Source of the DNA: Cryptomeria japonica
Taxonomy: Eukaryota > Streptophyta > Pinopsida > Cupressales > Cupressaceae
DNA length: 64,000 nt
NCBI RefSeq assembly: GCF_030272615.1
Contig: NC_081411.1
Location: forward strand, 830,202,160-830,266,159
Direction of reading: 5' to 3'
Positions 42,619 through 53,708 of the stretch are shown here, one piece after another (within the stretch, counting starts at the first letter, position 1; every line of letters starts with the position of its first letter). The notes beneath the pieces were generated by a model. It was given only the letters and a program-made list of their open reading frames with translations. It was not told the origin of the DNA and ran no database searches. The translations under genes and the position numbers were made by a program.

Positions 42619-44143
42619 TGTTGGCATTATAATAGGCATGGGAGATTGTTGGCATTTCAATAAGGATATTGAGAAGGTTGTTGATGCTTATGGATATAAC
42701 TGATTAAGGATATTTACTGACTTAACATTATTATTTTTTCATTGATATCAAGAGATTGATTTTCTAATTTAGTATGATGTTGCCATATCTTAAGAAGTAT
42801 GTTTTGGTGAGTATAAAGAAGTCGGTAAAAGACATAGAAAGAATATGATGAATAAGAGGATGAATAAGGTATTCAATGGGCAACTATTACCGAGTCAAAC
42901 AATAATGAGATCATGATGTTTTAGATTGTTTGGATATCTTACATATGTTGTAAATTGTAAGGTTAACACTATACTATGTTACCGAGCAAGGAACCTAGTC
43001 GATAAACCCTAAGGAACCTAGTTGGTAAACCCTAAGGTTATTGCTATCGGTTAATGAAGGTAGAATGTCTACAGAGTGAAGTTTAGTATTCACTAAGTTG
43101 TAACCAAGTAATAACAAAATGCATTAAATGATTGAATGCATTATTTAATGAAGGATGTTGATGAGCTGGCTATGATTAGATGATTGGTAAGTTGTGAACC
43201 AAGTTTGTTAATGAATCTATGGCAAAGGAAAATTGACAAGAAGATCTATAGCTTAGATTGAACCGCAATACCCTAGCACAAGTTCCAAGGAAAGTATACA
43301 AGTTCTGAGGTAGGGCAAAATGTTTTCAGATCAAAGGATGCATTGAACCTAGATAAGATTGAAGATCTGATGGCTATGATTGATCATGGGAAATGTGATC
43401 AAGGAGATTAATTGGTTGGCAAATTGTTTATAAATAGGAAACTGTTGATAAACAATGCATGTGGGAAAATGTAAGCACAGGGATGCTACAGAGTGATTAC
43501 CGAGCACAAAAGCTTGAAGACCTATTTTGATAACAGAGTATAGAAGCCTAGCAGATGGACAAGATTAGTTCTATGTCTAGATTGTATTGAGCAAATAAGA
43601 ATCTGCTTCAGCATTTTAGATGTGAAGTTGCAGATAGATTTTTATTACTGTTGTTTTGTGAAAGTGATAGAAAATCTCTTAACCAAGTGGACTTAACAGT
43701 CTTATATGTAAATCCTCTAGCAGGGTGACATTCTGATTGAGTGTTTGAAACCCTTTGATAAGGTCACTTCTAACAAAGTGAAGATCCTAAAAGATCTGAG
43801 GGAAATCCCTTAACCGAGTCACATCTAGTAATGTGTTTTGTAATCTTTAATAGGATTTTCTTTTAACCGAGCATACTCTAGAATAGTATATTTCTTAGTG
43901 GGTCCAAAATCCCACAGTGTTTTTTCCCTATTTGGGTTTCCACGTTAAATCTGGTGTTATGAGGTTTATAATGTTTATATGCTTTTGAGTTTGCATGTTT
44001 AGCAGTTTTGGTTATTTTACTGTGGTATATGTTACCGAGGTTGAATCTGATGTTTTTATGGAAGATTAAGTTTGTACGATTCACCCCCCCTCTCATCTTG
44101 TTAGCTTGGAATCTATACTAAACATTTAGTATCGAAACTATCA
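42619..44143 (+). repeat. 3' LTR of J, 1525 bp
   Basis: Collinear with 36411-37936, TG...CA ends, followed by TSD TAATA at 44144-44148. Confidence 0.95.
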
Positions 44144-44148
44144 TAATA

Positions 44149-44718
44149 GGGAGTGGAGAAACGATGGGTAATATGGAAGCGATCACAAAGTTCATGAACA
44201 TCTTGGTTTTTGAAGGGACGTTTGTTATCTGTGATGATATGAAAGAGAAATACCATACCAGCAAATGATATAGTTGAGAATGAATGTAGAAATCTATTTT
44301 CAAGTGACTTGTGGAAGAGGAATGACTTCAATCCATTTTGTGAAATACTCTATGGTAGTGATAATGAATTTGTGGCCATTGGATGGAGGGTAAATCTTAC
44401 CTATGAGATCGAGTCCCCACTAACAAAAGGGCCAAGGAGTTGCAATCGGTTGAAGTTCTTATGTTGGTACATGAATAAGGTCTCCATGAATTTGATATTG
44501 CTTACATTTCTTGATAAATTGATATGAATTTTTTTCATATTGTGCTAGTAATATCTAGTCTTGATGAGTTTCTTGGCTAATGTAGGACCACTAGAATGTG
44601 GACCACATATACCTTCATGAACTTCATGTAACACAATCTGAGCTTCGTCCCTTTCTAAATATCTAAGAAGAGTGTCATTTATACCTCATTGGTATAGGAT
44701 ATTGGCTAAAATGATGCA
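44149..44718 (-). pseudogene. F: integrase zinc-binding and core start, broken
   Basis: The minus strand reads DTLLRYLERDEAQIVLHEVH, GICGPHSSGPTLAKKLIKTR and YYWHNM (H2C2 zinc region). The core comes later, with FHIITDNKRPFKNQDVHELC and FHITHRFSTPYY, where J cuts it. The Asp of TDN is kept. The first Asp of the core is not clearly readable because stops and shifts fill 44309-44527. It joins with 36405-35823 across J. Confidence 0.7.
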
Positions 44719-45315
44719 TCAAGAAGATTGGCGATTGAAAGTGCAACGTTGGTTGTTGGATAAGTCAAGAGGAAGGGTGTTATTATGAAGGTATGTGAAA
44801 ATGGAACTGTATAACTGGGAATTAGGACCAACGACATTTATCATCTCAGTAGGAGTGATCTCATATGAGGGAACCAAAATGTTGTCCACCAAGAACTCAT
44901 AATGGGTTTCATTCTGTGGTAGATCGATCAGTGAGGCAAAAGTAGCCATGACATATGTGGCTCGATTCTCCTCTCTTGGTATCTTCTTAAAGGTTATCTT
45001 TATGAAATATTGCTTTAAGTCATCTACCATTTTCTTGTAAGGCATTAATCTTTCATCATTTGTTTGGTAGTCATCGGTTGCTTGACGAATTACAAGTTGA
45101 GAGTCCCCCAAAATATGAAGTTCCTGGATCTTCCACTGAAATGCAATCCATAACCCAATTGTTAATGCCTTGTATTCTGCTATGTTATTAGTGCAAGGAA
45201 ATGACAATCAATATGGTTTAGGAATGGAATCCCCTTGAGGTGTGATAAAGAGGATGCCAACTCCTGCACCATGCTGTGTGTATGAGCCATCAAAGTACAA
45301 TTGCCAAGGCTTCAT
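44719..45315 (-). pseudogene. F: second (Tat-type) RNase H
   Basis: The minus strand reads PWQLYFDGSYTQHGAGVGIL (first Asp), a stop at 45208, then PCTNNIAEYKALTIGLWIAF (Glu) and ELHILGDSQLVIRQATDDYQ (Asp). It continues through DERLMPYKKMVDDLKQYF and IPREENRATYVMATFASLID, where the last catalytic Asp of the usual ADALATLAS is lost. A second RNase H of this plant/archaeal-like kind after the normal one defines the Tat clade of Ty3/gypsy elements. The tail to 44719 is linker toward integrase. Confidence 0.8.
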
Positions 45316-46000
45316 GAGTGATACCACTAGGATGGATTCATCTAGAAATTCTAAAATTAGAGAAGCATCCTCTATCATGGGTGTGTCTACTAACTGATTT
45401 ATGATAGCTTGTCCCTTTATTGCTTTTCTGTCCACATATTTGATGTCGAATTCACTCAAGAGCATCACCCATTTGGCTAGTCTGCTAGTAAGCGTCACCT
45501 TATTGAGAAGATATTTTAATGGATTGATCCTTGTGACCAGCTTAGTTTTATGAGTTAGCATGTAATGTCATAATTTATGCAAAGCAAAAACCACAGTGAG
45601 ACACGTAGGCTCAATTGGTGTGTAGTTTATCTCATAACCGACCAAAGTACGACTGATGTAATAGACTGTCTTTTCTTTGCCCGTAGCATCTTGTTGCGCT
45701 GCCAAGAGTGCCCCTAGTGTTGTTGGTGTCGCTGACATGCAGAGTAACAAGGGTTGTTCTAGGATCGGTGACATCAAGGCTGGTGGATTCAGAAGATAAC
45801 CTTTGAGTATTTGAAAATCTCATTGACAGTTATCATCCCATTTGAATTTAATTTTTTTGTGTAGCAAGTGCTGAAAAGGATGACATTTATTCGCAAGTTG
45901 TGCTATGAATCTTCTTATGGACTGGAGTCTTCCTTGTAAAGATTGAAGTTGACTGATATTTCTTGGTGGTGACATTTCCAAGATCACTTTGAATTTTGTT
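45316..46000 (-). pseudogene. F: end of reverse transcriptase and first RNase H
   Basis: The minus strand begins at the deletion joint with NPTKFKVILEMSPPRNISQL and LQGRLQSIRRFIAQLANKCH (thumb of reverse transcriptase). RNase H follows: PLLLCMSATPTTLGALLAAQ, KEKTVYYISRTLVGYEINYT, PIEPTCLTVVFALHKL, then a stop and MLTHKTKLVTRINPLKYLLN, RLAKWVMLLSEFDIKYVDRK. The palm with the catalytic Asp pair is missing, removed by the deletion at 46000/46001. Frames shift at 45820-45790. Confidence 0.8.
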
Positions 46001-46105
46001 GGATTAGAGGGTAGGTAGAGGAAATTAAAAAATAATAAGAGGGTAGGTAGTGTAAAAATTAAAAGATGAATGACATGTATCATGGGTAGAAAAGGATAAT
46101 GAAAT
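46001..46105 (-). repeat. 5' LTR remnant of F, part 1
   Basis: It starts at GGATTAGAGGGTAGG, equal to 30732 onward in the other LTR, so the counterpart of 30326-30731 (406 bp) is missing. It is cut by I; AAAT at 46102-46105 is repeated after I. Confidence 0.8.
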
Positions 46106-47222
46106 TGTTAGGAACTAGGAAGGACAACTGAGAGGGGGGGTGAATCAGTTGTCAATAAATTGCAACCCAAAATAAATTATTCCAACTTAAAACTCAGTGT
46201 CGGTAAAATAGATTAATAGTTATATTAATACCGGTATAACTTAATGCATGAAACAGAAAGGAAAAGAACATCCACAACATATGACACAAAGATTTTGATG
46301 TGGAAACTCTGTAAGGGGAAAAATGATAGTGGGAAACCTTACCCACAATTAGATGATACTACTACAAATAGTAAGTGAATACAATAATGGGGTCTAAACA
46401 TGCAAAAAGGCCAACCACCTAGAGCTCACTGCTCAATCACAAAATAGGAGTCACGCTGACTACATAGTTGGATGGTTAAATCCAATAATAAATGTGTTGC
46501 TTCAATATAGCATCTTCAATGTTGGATTCAGTACTAGTTTAAGCTTTGAACATGAGGACCAAACACCTTCATAACCTTTAACAACCTTCCTTCAACCTCT
46601 AGATGATATATGTGTGATTCGCACAAGGATCTGCTTATTTTCGCTCTTTACAATGATCTCAACATGTACACATATATCTTGCAAATAAGATCTTACAATT
46701 ATTTATACAAAACCTAAGACCTCATCATTAGGTTGGCTCCTAAAAGATATTACATTTAAATCAATTAAAAAATAAGTCTTGGTGCAATACAATATGTCAG
46801 CCTTAATACATTTACACATTATCCAATCAATAAACCATTTCCTAATCATGTCGTGCTAATCTAGAACATGATATCATATGTCAGTTCATAACTTGGACCT
46901 ATCTGTCGGTTAAGGCAACTATGTGAACCTGATCAGTCCAATATGCAAACACCAAATGCAAACATTCAATCCATGTCTTTGAAATAACCAAATGATCTCC
47001 ATATGATAACAAGTCATCATCAAATTCCTGAGCTATTGGTGAAACATATACTAGTGACTGTGCATAAACCAATATCCATACCGGGACCACAATGTGTCGG
47101 TTCAACAACAAACCAATATAACCAAAGTGCCAAATCAACAATGTAGACCTCCATAAAGATAAATGTTGACATCAATGACAAAACCAATGCAACACATGAT
47201 GAAGTCATCCATAATACCAACA
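46106..47222 (-). repeat. 3' LTR of I, 1117 bp
   Basis: From TGTTAGGAACTAGG to ATACCAACA in plus coordinates. Next to it (47223-47240) lies the polypurine tract on the minus strand. Confidence 0.9.
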
Positions 47223-47236
47223 ATCTCCCCCTTTGG
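47223..47236 (-). other. Polypurine tract of I
   Basis: The minus strand reads CCAAAGGGGGAGAT before the LTR. A second similar tract (CAAAGGGGGAGA) lies about 170 bases further upstream (plus 47398-47411). Confidence 0.9.
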
Positions 47237-47548
47237 CATTGATGGCAACACTAGATGGAAAAACATCTAAGTGCCAAAAATAGAATACCAACAATCTCTC
47301 CCCAAACAGATCAATACAAAGCTTTGTACCAAAAATAGAAATAGTATAACCAAAACCAAAATACATCTTCAAAGTACAATTTTTTTCCATAGACATCTCT
47401 CCCCCTTTGACATCAAATGCCAAAGCAGTTAAGAATAAAAAATCAAAACATATAGCTAACTATTCCCCCTGAGCAATAGCTCCCCTTCATCAAGCCGGAA
47501 AAAGATTTTTCAGTAACTCCCTGCCAGTTTGATGCCAATCTATATCAT

Positions 47549-47992
47549 TTAAGTCTTTGTCGGTGGGGTGATTACCCCATGCTTCTTTCTGAGATATTCA
47601 AATGTTTCCTTAAGCAAAGGCTTTGTAAAAATATTTGCAATTTTCTCTTTAGTGTTCACATAAACCAATCTCACTTCATTTTCTTCAACATTTTCTTTCA
47701 GAAAAATATACTTAATAGAAACATGCTTTGTTTTAGAGTGAAAAACCAGATTCTTTGATATATCTATTGTTGTTGAGTTATCACAATAAATAATTACTAG
47801 TTCTTTGCATTTTACCTTGATATCCCTCAACATTTGCTTGATCCATAATACCTGAGTGCAATTAGTTGATGTTGCAACATATTCTACTTCTATTGTAGAT
47901 AATGATGTGCAAGTCTTCTTCTTGCTGATCCACGAAATTAATCTTCTACCAAGAAAGAATGCGCCTCCAGTGGTACTCTTCCCGTAATCCAC
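47549..47992 (-). pseudogene. I: copia RNase H
   Basis: Open for 147 codons: GKSTTGGAFFLGRRLISWIS, TSLSTIEVEYVATSTNCTQV (Glu), IIYCDNSTTIDISKNLVFHS (Asp), TKHVSIKYIFLKENVEENEV and the end of the polyprotein, FTKPLLKETFEYLRKKHGV. The first Asp is upstream in the same frame (AYRDANWVGDVDYG). It is in a different frame from the reverse transcriptase, so one indel lies between 47992 and 48304. Confidence 0.9.
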
Positions 47993-48303
47993 ATCTCCTA
48001 CCCAATTTGCATCTCTATATGCACATAACTTAAAATTGTCAACCTTAGGATACCATAAACCAAGATTTATTGTGCCTTGTAGGTACTGAAAAATCCTTTC
48101 TATTGCAATTTCATGATTTTATTTAGGATTTCTTTAAAATATTGAAACAATACACACTACATTCATTATACCAAGTCTGGTTTGTGTCAAATACGGTAAC
48201 CCTCCAATCATAGATTTGTACCTTATCAAATTTATAGGAGCTGAATCATCATTTGATGTTAATTTATCAGTTTAGTCATAGGAGTGCTTACCGGTTTGTA
48301 GTT

Positions 48304-49218
48304 TTACATTACAAATTTATTCAAAAGTTCTTTCAAGTATTTTGTTTGACAAATGAATATACCTTTATTTGTTTGAGAAATCTGCAAACCTAGAAATTTT
48401 TTTATCTCTCTAATCATAGACATTTCAAATTCTTCTTGCATCATGTTAGCAAAATATTTGCATATCTCTTCTTCTCCTCCAAAAATGATATCATCCACAA
48501 ATACATAAATAACAAAAATGTCATCATTGGAAATTTTGTAATACAAATTACTATCAGTGTTACCTTTTGTGTATCCTAGCTTTAGAAGATATCTATCTAG
48601 TCTAGCATACCAAGCTCTAGGAGCTTGCCTAAATCCATATAAAGCTTTTATTAACCTCCAAACCATATTCTTATCATTTGTTAATGAAAATCCATCAGCC
48701 TGCTCAATGTAAACTTCTTCTTCAATACCTCCATTCAAAAATGCACATTTTGCATCCATTTAATGAACCTTGTAGTTCTTGTGAGCTGCAAATACAAGAA
48801 ACAGTCTTACTACATCAATTCTGGCTACCGGTGCAAAGGTTTCATTATAATCAAGTCCTTCTTTATGAGAATAACCTTTACAAACTAATCTTGCTTTGTT
48901 TTTTATTACTTCACCATCTTCACTAATTTTATTTCTAAATACCAATTTAGTTCCAATTACATTTTTGTCTTTAGGTCAGGGAACTAATGCCCAAGTATTA
49001 TTCTTTTCAATCTATTCTAATTCATCTTCCATTGCTTTTATCCAATGTTTATCTTGACATGCTTCAACAACTGATGCTGGTTCAAAATGAGAAATTAAAC
49101 ATACCTCTTCATTTTCCAGTCTTCCTCTTGTCATAACACCTTGATTTTTATTTCCAATTATCTGATTTTCTGAATGACTCAATCTTACATACCTGGGTTT
49201 ATTCTGATTTCCATTCAT
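48304..49218 (-). pseudogene. I: copia reverse transcriptase
   Basis: In one frame with stops at 49012, near 48975 and at 48760. Motifs: EACQDKHWIKAMEDELE, FRNKISEDGEVIKNKARLVC, GYSHKEGLDYNETFAPVARI, MDAKCAFLNGGIEEEVYIEQ, YGFRQAPRAWYARLDRYLLK and the catalytic VFVDDIIFGGEE, whose two Asp are kept (about 48478-48515), then MSMIREIKKFLGLQISQTNK. The stops I can read are mostly Gln or Arg codons changed by C to T. Apart from stops it is well preserved. Confidence 0.9.
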
Positions 49219-49224
49219 AGGTTG

Positions 49225-50370
49225 CTATTCTTCAGTCATAGTTGAGTTCTCTGATGATGCCGGTGTGATTGGTTCTTCATTTTGTTCTACTACAATCCAT
49301 TCCGGTTCATTTATAATCATTTCTACTATTGATTTAGAACCTATAGATCTTGATTCTCCTCTAAAATGTTCATCTATCTTCACATTAGTACTTTCAATGA
49401 TTTTCTGCAATCTTTTATTATAACATATATATGCCTTGCTTCTAGTTGAATAACCAATAAATATTCCTTCATTACTTCTAGGATCAAATTTCCCAATAGA
49501 CTCATCTCTCCTAATATAGAATTTGTTTCCAAATATTCTAAAATATTTAAGAGTAGGAATATGACTGAACCATAGTTCATAAGGGGTCTTACCGGTTTCA
49601 CCTTTGATGTGAACTCTGTTGAAAGTATAAACCATTGTACTTACTACTTCTCTCAAGTACATATGAGGTAGATTTGCTTCCATCATCATGGTTCTTGATG
49701 CATCCAGTATAGTTTTGTTCTTTCTTTCCACAACTCCATTCTATTGGGGTGTCCAGGGTATTGATAGTTATCTTTTGATTCCATTATCTTCACAGTGTGC
49801 ATTGAATTCCCTAGATGTAAATTCTCCTCCTTGATCAGATCTCAAACAATTGATTTTCTTGTTGGTTTAATTCTCTACCATTTCCTTGTATACCTTGAAT
49901 CTCCCAAAAGCTTCTGATTTCTCCCTAAGAAAATTAACCCAACACATTCTAGAATAATCATCAATTATTAGCATAAAGTATTTATCACCCTGAGGACTCC
50001 TTGTTCTTGCTGGACCATATAAATTAGTATGAATTAAAACAAGAATATTATTGGATTTCTTAGAAATGCTCTTAAATGTTGTTCTAAATTGCTTTCCCAT
50101 TTGACATTCCTTACATACCGGATTATGAGGTTTCACAATCTTAGGTAAATCCCTTACTACCTTGGTTGAACTGATCTTTACAATGCAATCAAAATTCTTA
50201 TGACAAAGTCTTTTATGTCATAGCCAACTTTCATCAATCTGAGCAATCAAACATGTCTTATTGCTAGTATTCAAATGAAAGATATTACCTTTAGTCTGAT
50301 TACCAGTTGCAATCTCCAATCTAGTTTTGTTTATGATTTTGCATTTTCCATTCTTGAATTGTAATTGAAA
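49225..50370 (-). pseudogene. I: copia integrase
   Basis: The zinc region (HKRLCHKNF, then HNPVCKECQMGK) and core (LIHTNLYGPARTRSPQGD, IIDDYSRMCWVNFLREKSEA, LRSDQGGEFTSREFNAHCED) lead to WTPQ-stop-NGVVERKNKTI. The catalytic Glu of VER is kept, but the second Gln of the usual PQQNG is TAG (49741-49743). HTN replaces HTD at the first catalytic Asp. The C-terminal part has GKTPYELWFSHIPTLKYFRI and GIFIGYSTRSKAYICYNKRL. Further stops lie at 49867 and near 49780. All are in the gag frame. Confidence 0.9.
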
Positions 50371-51714
50371 TCATTTTTCTACTAACTGACCAACACTCAA
50401 AAGATTATTCTTTAAGCCTTCAACATAATAAACATTGTCAGTATTGTGCTTACCATCCAAAGATATAGTGTCTCTTCCTTTGATTAAACAAGCTTTGTCA
50501 TCTCCAAATCTTACTAGACCTCCATGATATTCCTGAAATAATAAAAATTTTCTTTTATCACCAGTCATATGATGTGAGCATCCACTATCAATGATCCATT
50601 CATATTTTTCTTCAATGTTTGTTGCTAATGCTTGCTCTACCGATTTGACAATAGGTGTTGGTTGATCTTCCTTTATTACAACAAACACCCATCCACTATC
50701 TACTAGATATTTATCAGTATCATCTATAACACCTTCATCTGCATAGTAACATGACTTATCTTTGTTTTTCTTAAATCTATATCTCTGATATTCAGGGTTA
50801 GGTTTATATGTTCTCTTTGCCTCCTCACTTAGTCTTGAATGTCTATCAGGACACCTAGACATCATATGACAAACTTTATTGCAATTAAAACATTTGAAAG
50901 GTGCTTTACCTTCATACTTACTTCATGTTGGACCTTTAGGCATCTTCCTTGCAAATAGTGCTTCAAGTTCTTCAAGTTCTTCATTTTCTCTTTTGATATC
51001 TTCAAGTTCTTTTGCATAAAGTTCTTTCCAATAAGATTTGTCAAATGATGATGATGATGATGTTGATACTTTGAAGGCTATATCAGTCTTGACTGTAGTA
51101 GCAGGACCAAATTCTTCAAGCTCAAATGCTGAAAGTTTTCCAACCAAAGTATCTCTAGATACTGATGTATTTGGCATTGTTCTCAACTCATTGACAGTTG
51201 TCACTTTCATTTTGTAAGACAGTGACAAAGCTCTTAAAAATTTAGAAACAATTTTATCTTCACTTAAAGATCCTCCACATCATTGTATTCCTAAAACAAT
51301 TTCATTAACTCTTTCCATAAATGCAGAAATTATTTCATCCTCTTCCATTTTTAAATTTTCATATCTAACTCGGTAACATTCCAGTTTTGCAATTTTGACA
51401 GTGGAATCTCCTTCATTCAATGTTTCCTGTTTATCCCAAATATATTTTGCAGTAGATCTATCTGATAATCCCATGATTTGTTGATCTAATAATGCGCTTA
51501 GAAGTGCTTCTCTTACTTTGCAATCATTATCCAAGTCTTTAGCCAAGGTTGGTGGATTAGGGTTATTTTGAATAGGAGCAACATAGCCATTCTTTGTAAC
51601 ATCCCATATATCTCTTCCAATGTAGTTTAGATGTGTTTCCATTCTAATCTTCCATATACCATAGTTAGTTACATCAAGTTTGGGACTGTCCTTCCTGAAG
51701 ATATTCACTGCCAT
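50371..51714 (-). pseudogene. I: copia gag and protease
   Basis: It starts at the Met at 51714 (MAVNIFRKDSPKLDVTNYGI), close to the primer site. The gag core includes YIWDKQETLNEGDSTVKIAK and MERVNEIVLGIQ; a TGA at 51280 and another at 50923 interrupt it. The zinc knuckle CFNCNKVCHMMSRC keeps CX2CX4HX4C. The protease has EWIIDSGCSHHMTGDKRKFL with the DSG intact, then GGLVRFGDDKACLIKGRDTI and VYYVEGLKNNLLSVGQL, ending at a TGA at 50371. Gag and protease share one frame, as is normal for copia elements. Confidence 0.9.
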
Positions 51715-51756
51715 AGGATCTCCTCAAGCTATTAGGCTTCTGCAAAAAGAGGACTA

Positions 51757-51769
51757 GGCTCTGATACCA
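51757..51769 (-). other. Primer binding site of I
   Basis: The minus strand reads TGGTATCAGAGCC, a full match to the common plant tRNA-iMet primer site, two bases inside the LTR. Confidence 0.95.
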
Positions 51770-51771
51770 AT

Positions 51772-52885
51772 TGTTAGGAACCGAGAAGGACAACTGAGAA
51801 GGGGGTGAATCAGTTGTCAATAAATTGAAACCCAAAATAAATTATTCCAACTTAAAACTCAGTGCCAGTAAAATAGATTAATAGTTATATTAATATCGGT
51901 ACAACTTAATGCATGAAATAGAAAGGAAAACAACATCCACAACACATCAAACATAGATTTTGATGTGGAAACCTTGTAAGGGGAAAAACCATGGTAGGAA
52001 AACTTACCCACAATCCGATGATACTACTGCAGATAGTAAGTGAATACAATAATGGGGTTTGCACATGCAGAAAAGCCAACCTTCTAGAGCTCATTGCTCA
52101 ATCACAAAATAGGAGTCATACTGACTACACAGTTGGATGGTCAAATCCAATAATCAATGTACTACTTCAATATAGCATCTTCAATGCTAGATTCAGTACC
52201 AGTTTAAGCTCTGAACATGAGGACCAAACACCTTCATAACCTTTAACAACCTTCCTTAAACCTTTAGATGATATCTTCATGATTCGCATAAGGATCTGCT
52301 TTTCACTCTTTACAATGATCTCAACATTTACGCATATATCTTGCAAATAAGATCTTACAATTATTTATACAAAACCTAAGATCTCATCATTAGGTTGGCT
52401 CCTAAAAGAAATTACATTTAAATTGATTACAAAATAAGTCTTGGTGCAATACAATATGTCAGCCTCAACACATTTACACACTATCTAATCAATAAATCAT
52501 TTCCAAATCATGTCATGCTGATCTGGAACATGATATCATATGTCAGTTCATAACCTGGACCTATCTGTCGGTTAAGTCAAATATGTGAACCCGATCAGTC
52601 CAATATGCAAAACACCAAATGAAAAAATCCAATCCATGTCTTCGACATAACCAAATGATCTCCATATGATAACAAGTCATCATCAACTTCTTGAGCTACC
52701 AGTGAAACATATACCAATGACTGTGCATAAGACAATATCCATACCGGGACCACAATATGTTGGTTCAACAACAAACCAATATAACTAGAGTGCCAAATCA
52801 ACAATGTAGACCTCCAGAAAGATAAGAGTTGACATCAATGACAAAACCAATGCAACACATGACAAAGTCATCCATAATACCAACA
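51772..52885 (-). repeat. 5' LTR of I, 1114 bp
   Basis: From TGTTAGGAACCGAG to ATACCAACA in plus coordinates, collinear with 46106-47222. Confidence 0.95.
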
Positions 52886-53147
52886 AAATTAATTAAACAA
52901 ATAAAGATTTATTTAATTAATAGAAGAAGTGGGATCAATTAAATAAATAAAAGTATTTATATAATTTAGAAAAAGGATAATTTAAATAAATAAAAGTATT
53001 TATTTAAATGAGGAAAAAGGCTAGAAAAGAATAAAATGAATTAACTAAATAAATAAAGATTTATCTAATTAATAGAAGAATTAGGATAAAATAATTAAAT
53101 AAATAAAAATATTTATTTAATTAGACAAGACAATTTAGGTGTCTACA
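52886..53147 (-). repeat. 5' LTR remnant of F, part 2
   Basis: It resumes the F LTR after I (AATTAATTAAACAAATAAAG as at 30831) and ends GGTGTCTACA at 53147, followed by TSD CAACC. Confidence 0.85.
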
Positions 53148-53708
53148 CAACCCACTTTGTCTACACAACTAAGTAACCACATTGTGGTTGCCTCTAATCC
53201 AAATAATTCTTCAAATCCTTCCTCTATTTCATATAGCACTTAGACCTATGGGGCATCACCATCTCCTTCTGGTTTGGCATCCCTCTATGGTCCTGGTTTT
53301 CACATTTTAGCTAAGAATGGCTATGATGGCAATGGTTGTGCCACAAATGAACAAGGAATTAAAGTTCATTTAGAACATAATACACATGAAGCTTCATTTG
53401 GACTTGGATATAATACTTCTAAGCCCACCAAAGCATCTTAAAGACCACCTCTCAATGTGAATGCTATATTTAGTAGTGATGATAACCTCGCCTCAATTAA
53501 ATAATCTTTTACTTCTTTCAAGACTCATTCCCCTCACAAGGAAATATTGGCGATGAACAAATCTCTTTATGAATCTCCTCAAGAGATTTCTAATCCCACT
53601 TATGAGGCTTTGTTTTGTACTCCTTCTAAAATCCCTTTTTCTAGGAATAAGGCTCTAATGAATTATACTTATCCCTCTCCTAATCTTTCTTTTGTGCAAG
53701 ATAAGTAT
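53148..53708 (+). pseudogene. B: G-patch segment and downstream polyprotein
   Basis: It continues the B frame interrupted by F at 30325. It first gives NHIVVASNPNNSSNPSS, matching A, then the G-patch motif GPGFHILAKNGYDGNGC with EQGIKVHLE (about 53290-53375) and FGLGYNTSKPTKAS, also as in A. Stops at several sites break it. From 53547 a 50-codon part (MNKSLYESPQEISNPTYEAL) has no match in A, where reverse transcriptase follows instead. It ends in the TSD AGTAT before G. Confidence 0.65.

Larger units (their letters stand above)
36411..44143 (+). mobile_element. J: complete Ty1/copia element in F integrase
   Basis: TSD TAATA (36406-36410 and 44144-44148), LTRs of 1526 and 1525 bp, an iMet-type primer site, and gag, protease, integrase, reverse transcriptase and RNase H in copia order on the plus strand, then purine-rich repeats and a polypurine tract. 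Coding has about ten stops and two frameshifts. By eye the LTRs differ at about 8 of the first 180 bases, so J is likely younger than I or G. The lineage is probably Tork/Angela-like (inference). Confidence 0.95.
46106..52885 (-). mobile_element. I: complete Ty1/copia element in F 5' LTR
   Basis: LTRs of 1117 and 1114 bp with TGTTAGG / ACCAACA ends, a perfect iMet primer site, gag to RNase H on the minus strand and a polypurine tract. The flanks share AAAT(T) as a 4-5 base TSD. Gag to late reverse transcriptase lies in a single frame of about 3.4 kb broken only by stops; one frameshift precedes RNase H. By eye the LTRs differ at roughly 8-9 percent of the first 250 bases. Confidence 0.95.
30326..53147 (-). 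mobile_element. F: Tat-type Ty3/gypsy element with antisense PMD, carrying J and I
   Basis: TSD CAACC (30321-30325 and 53148-53152) flanks the element. On the minus strand: 5' LTR remnant, end of reverse transcriptase, RNase H, second RNase H, integrase, noncoding DNA with a PMD gene on the opposite strand, polypurine tract, 3' LTR. Two RNase H domains are typical of the Tat clade. Most of the 5' LTR, the primer site, gag, protease and early reverse transcriptase are missing through a deletion at 46000/46001. J interrupts integrase and I interrupts the 5' LTR. Confidence 0.85.
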
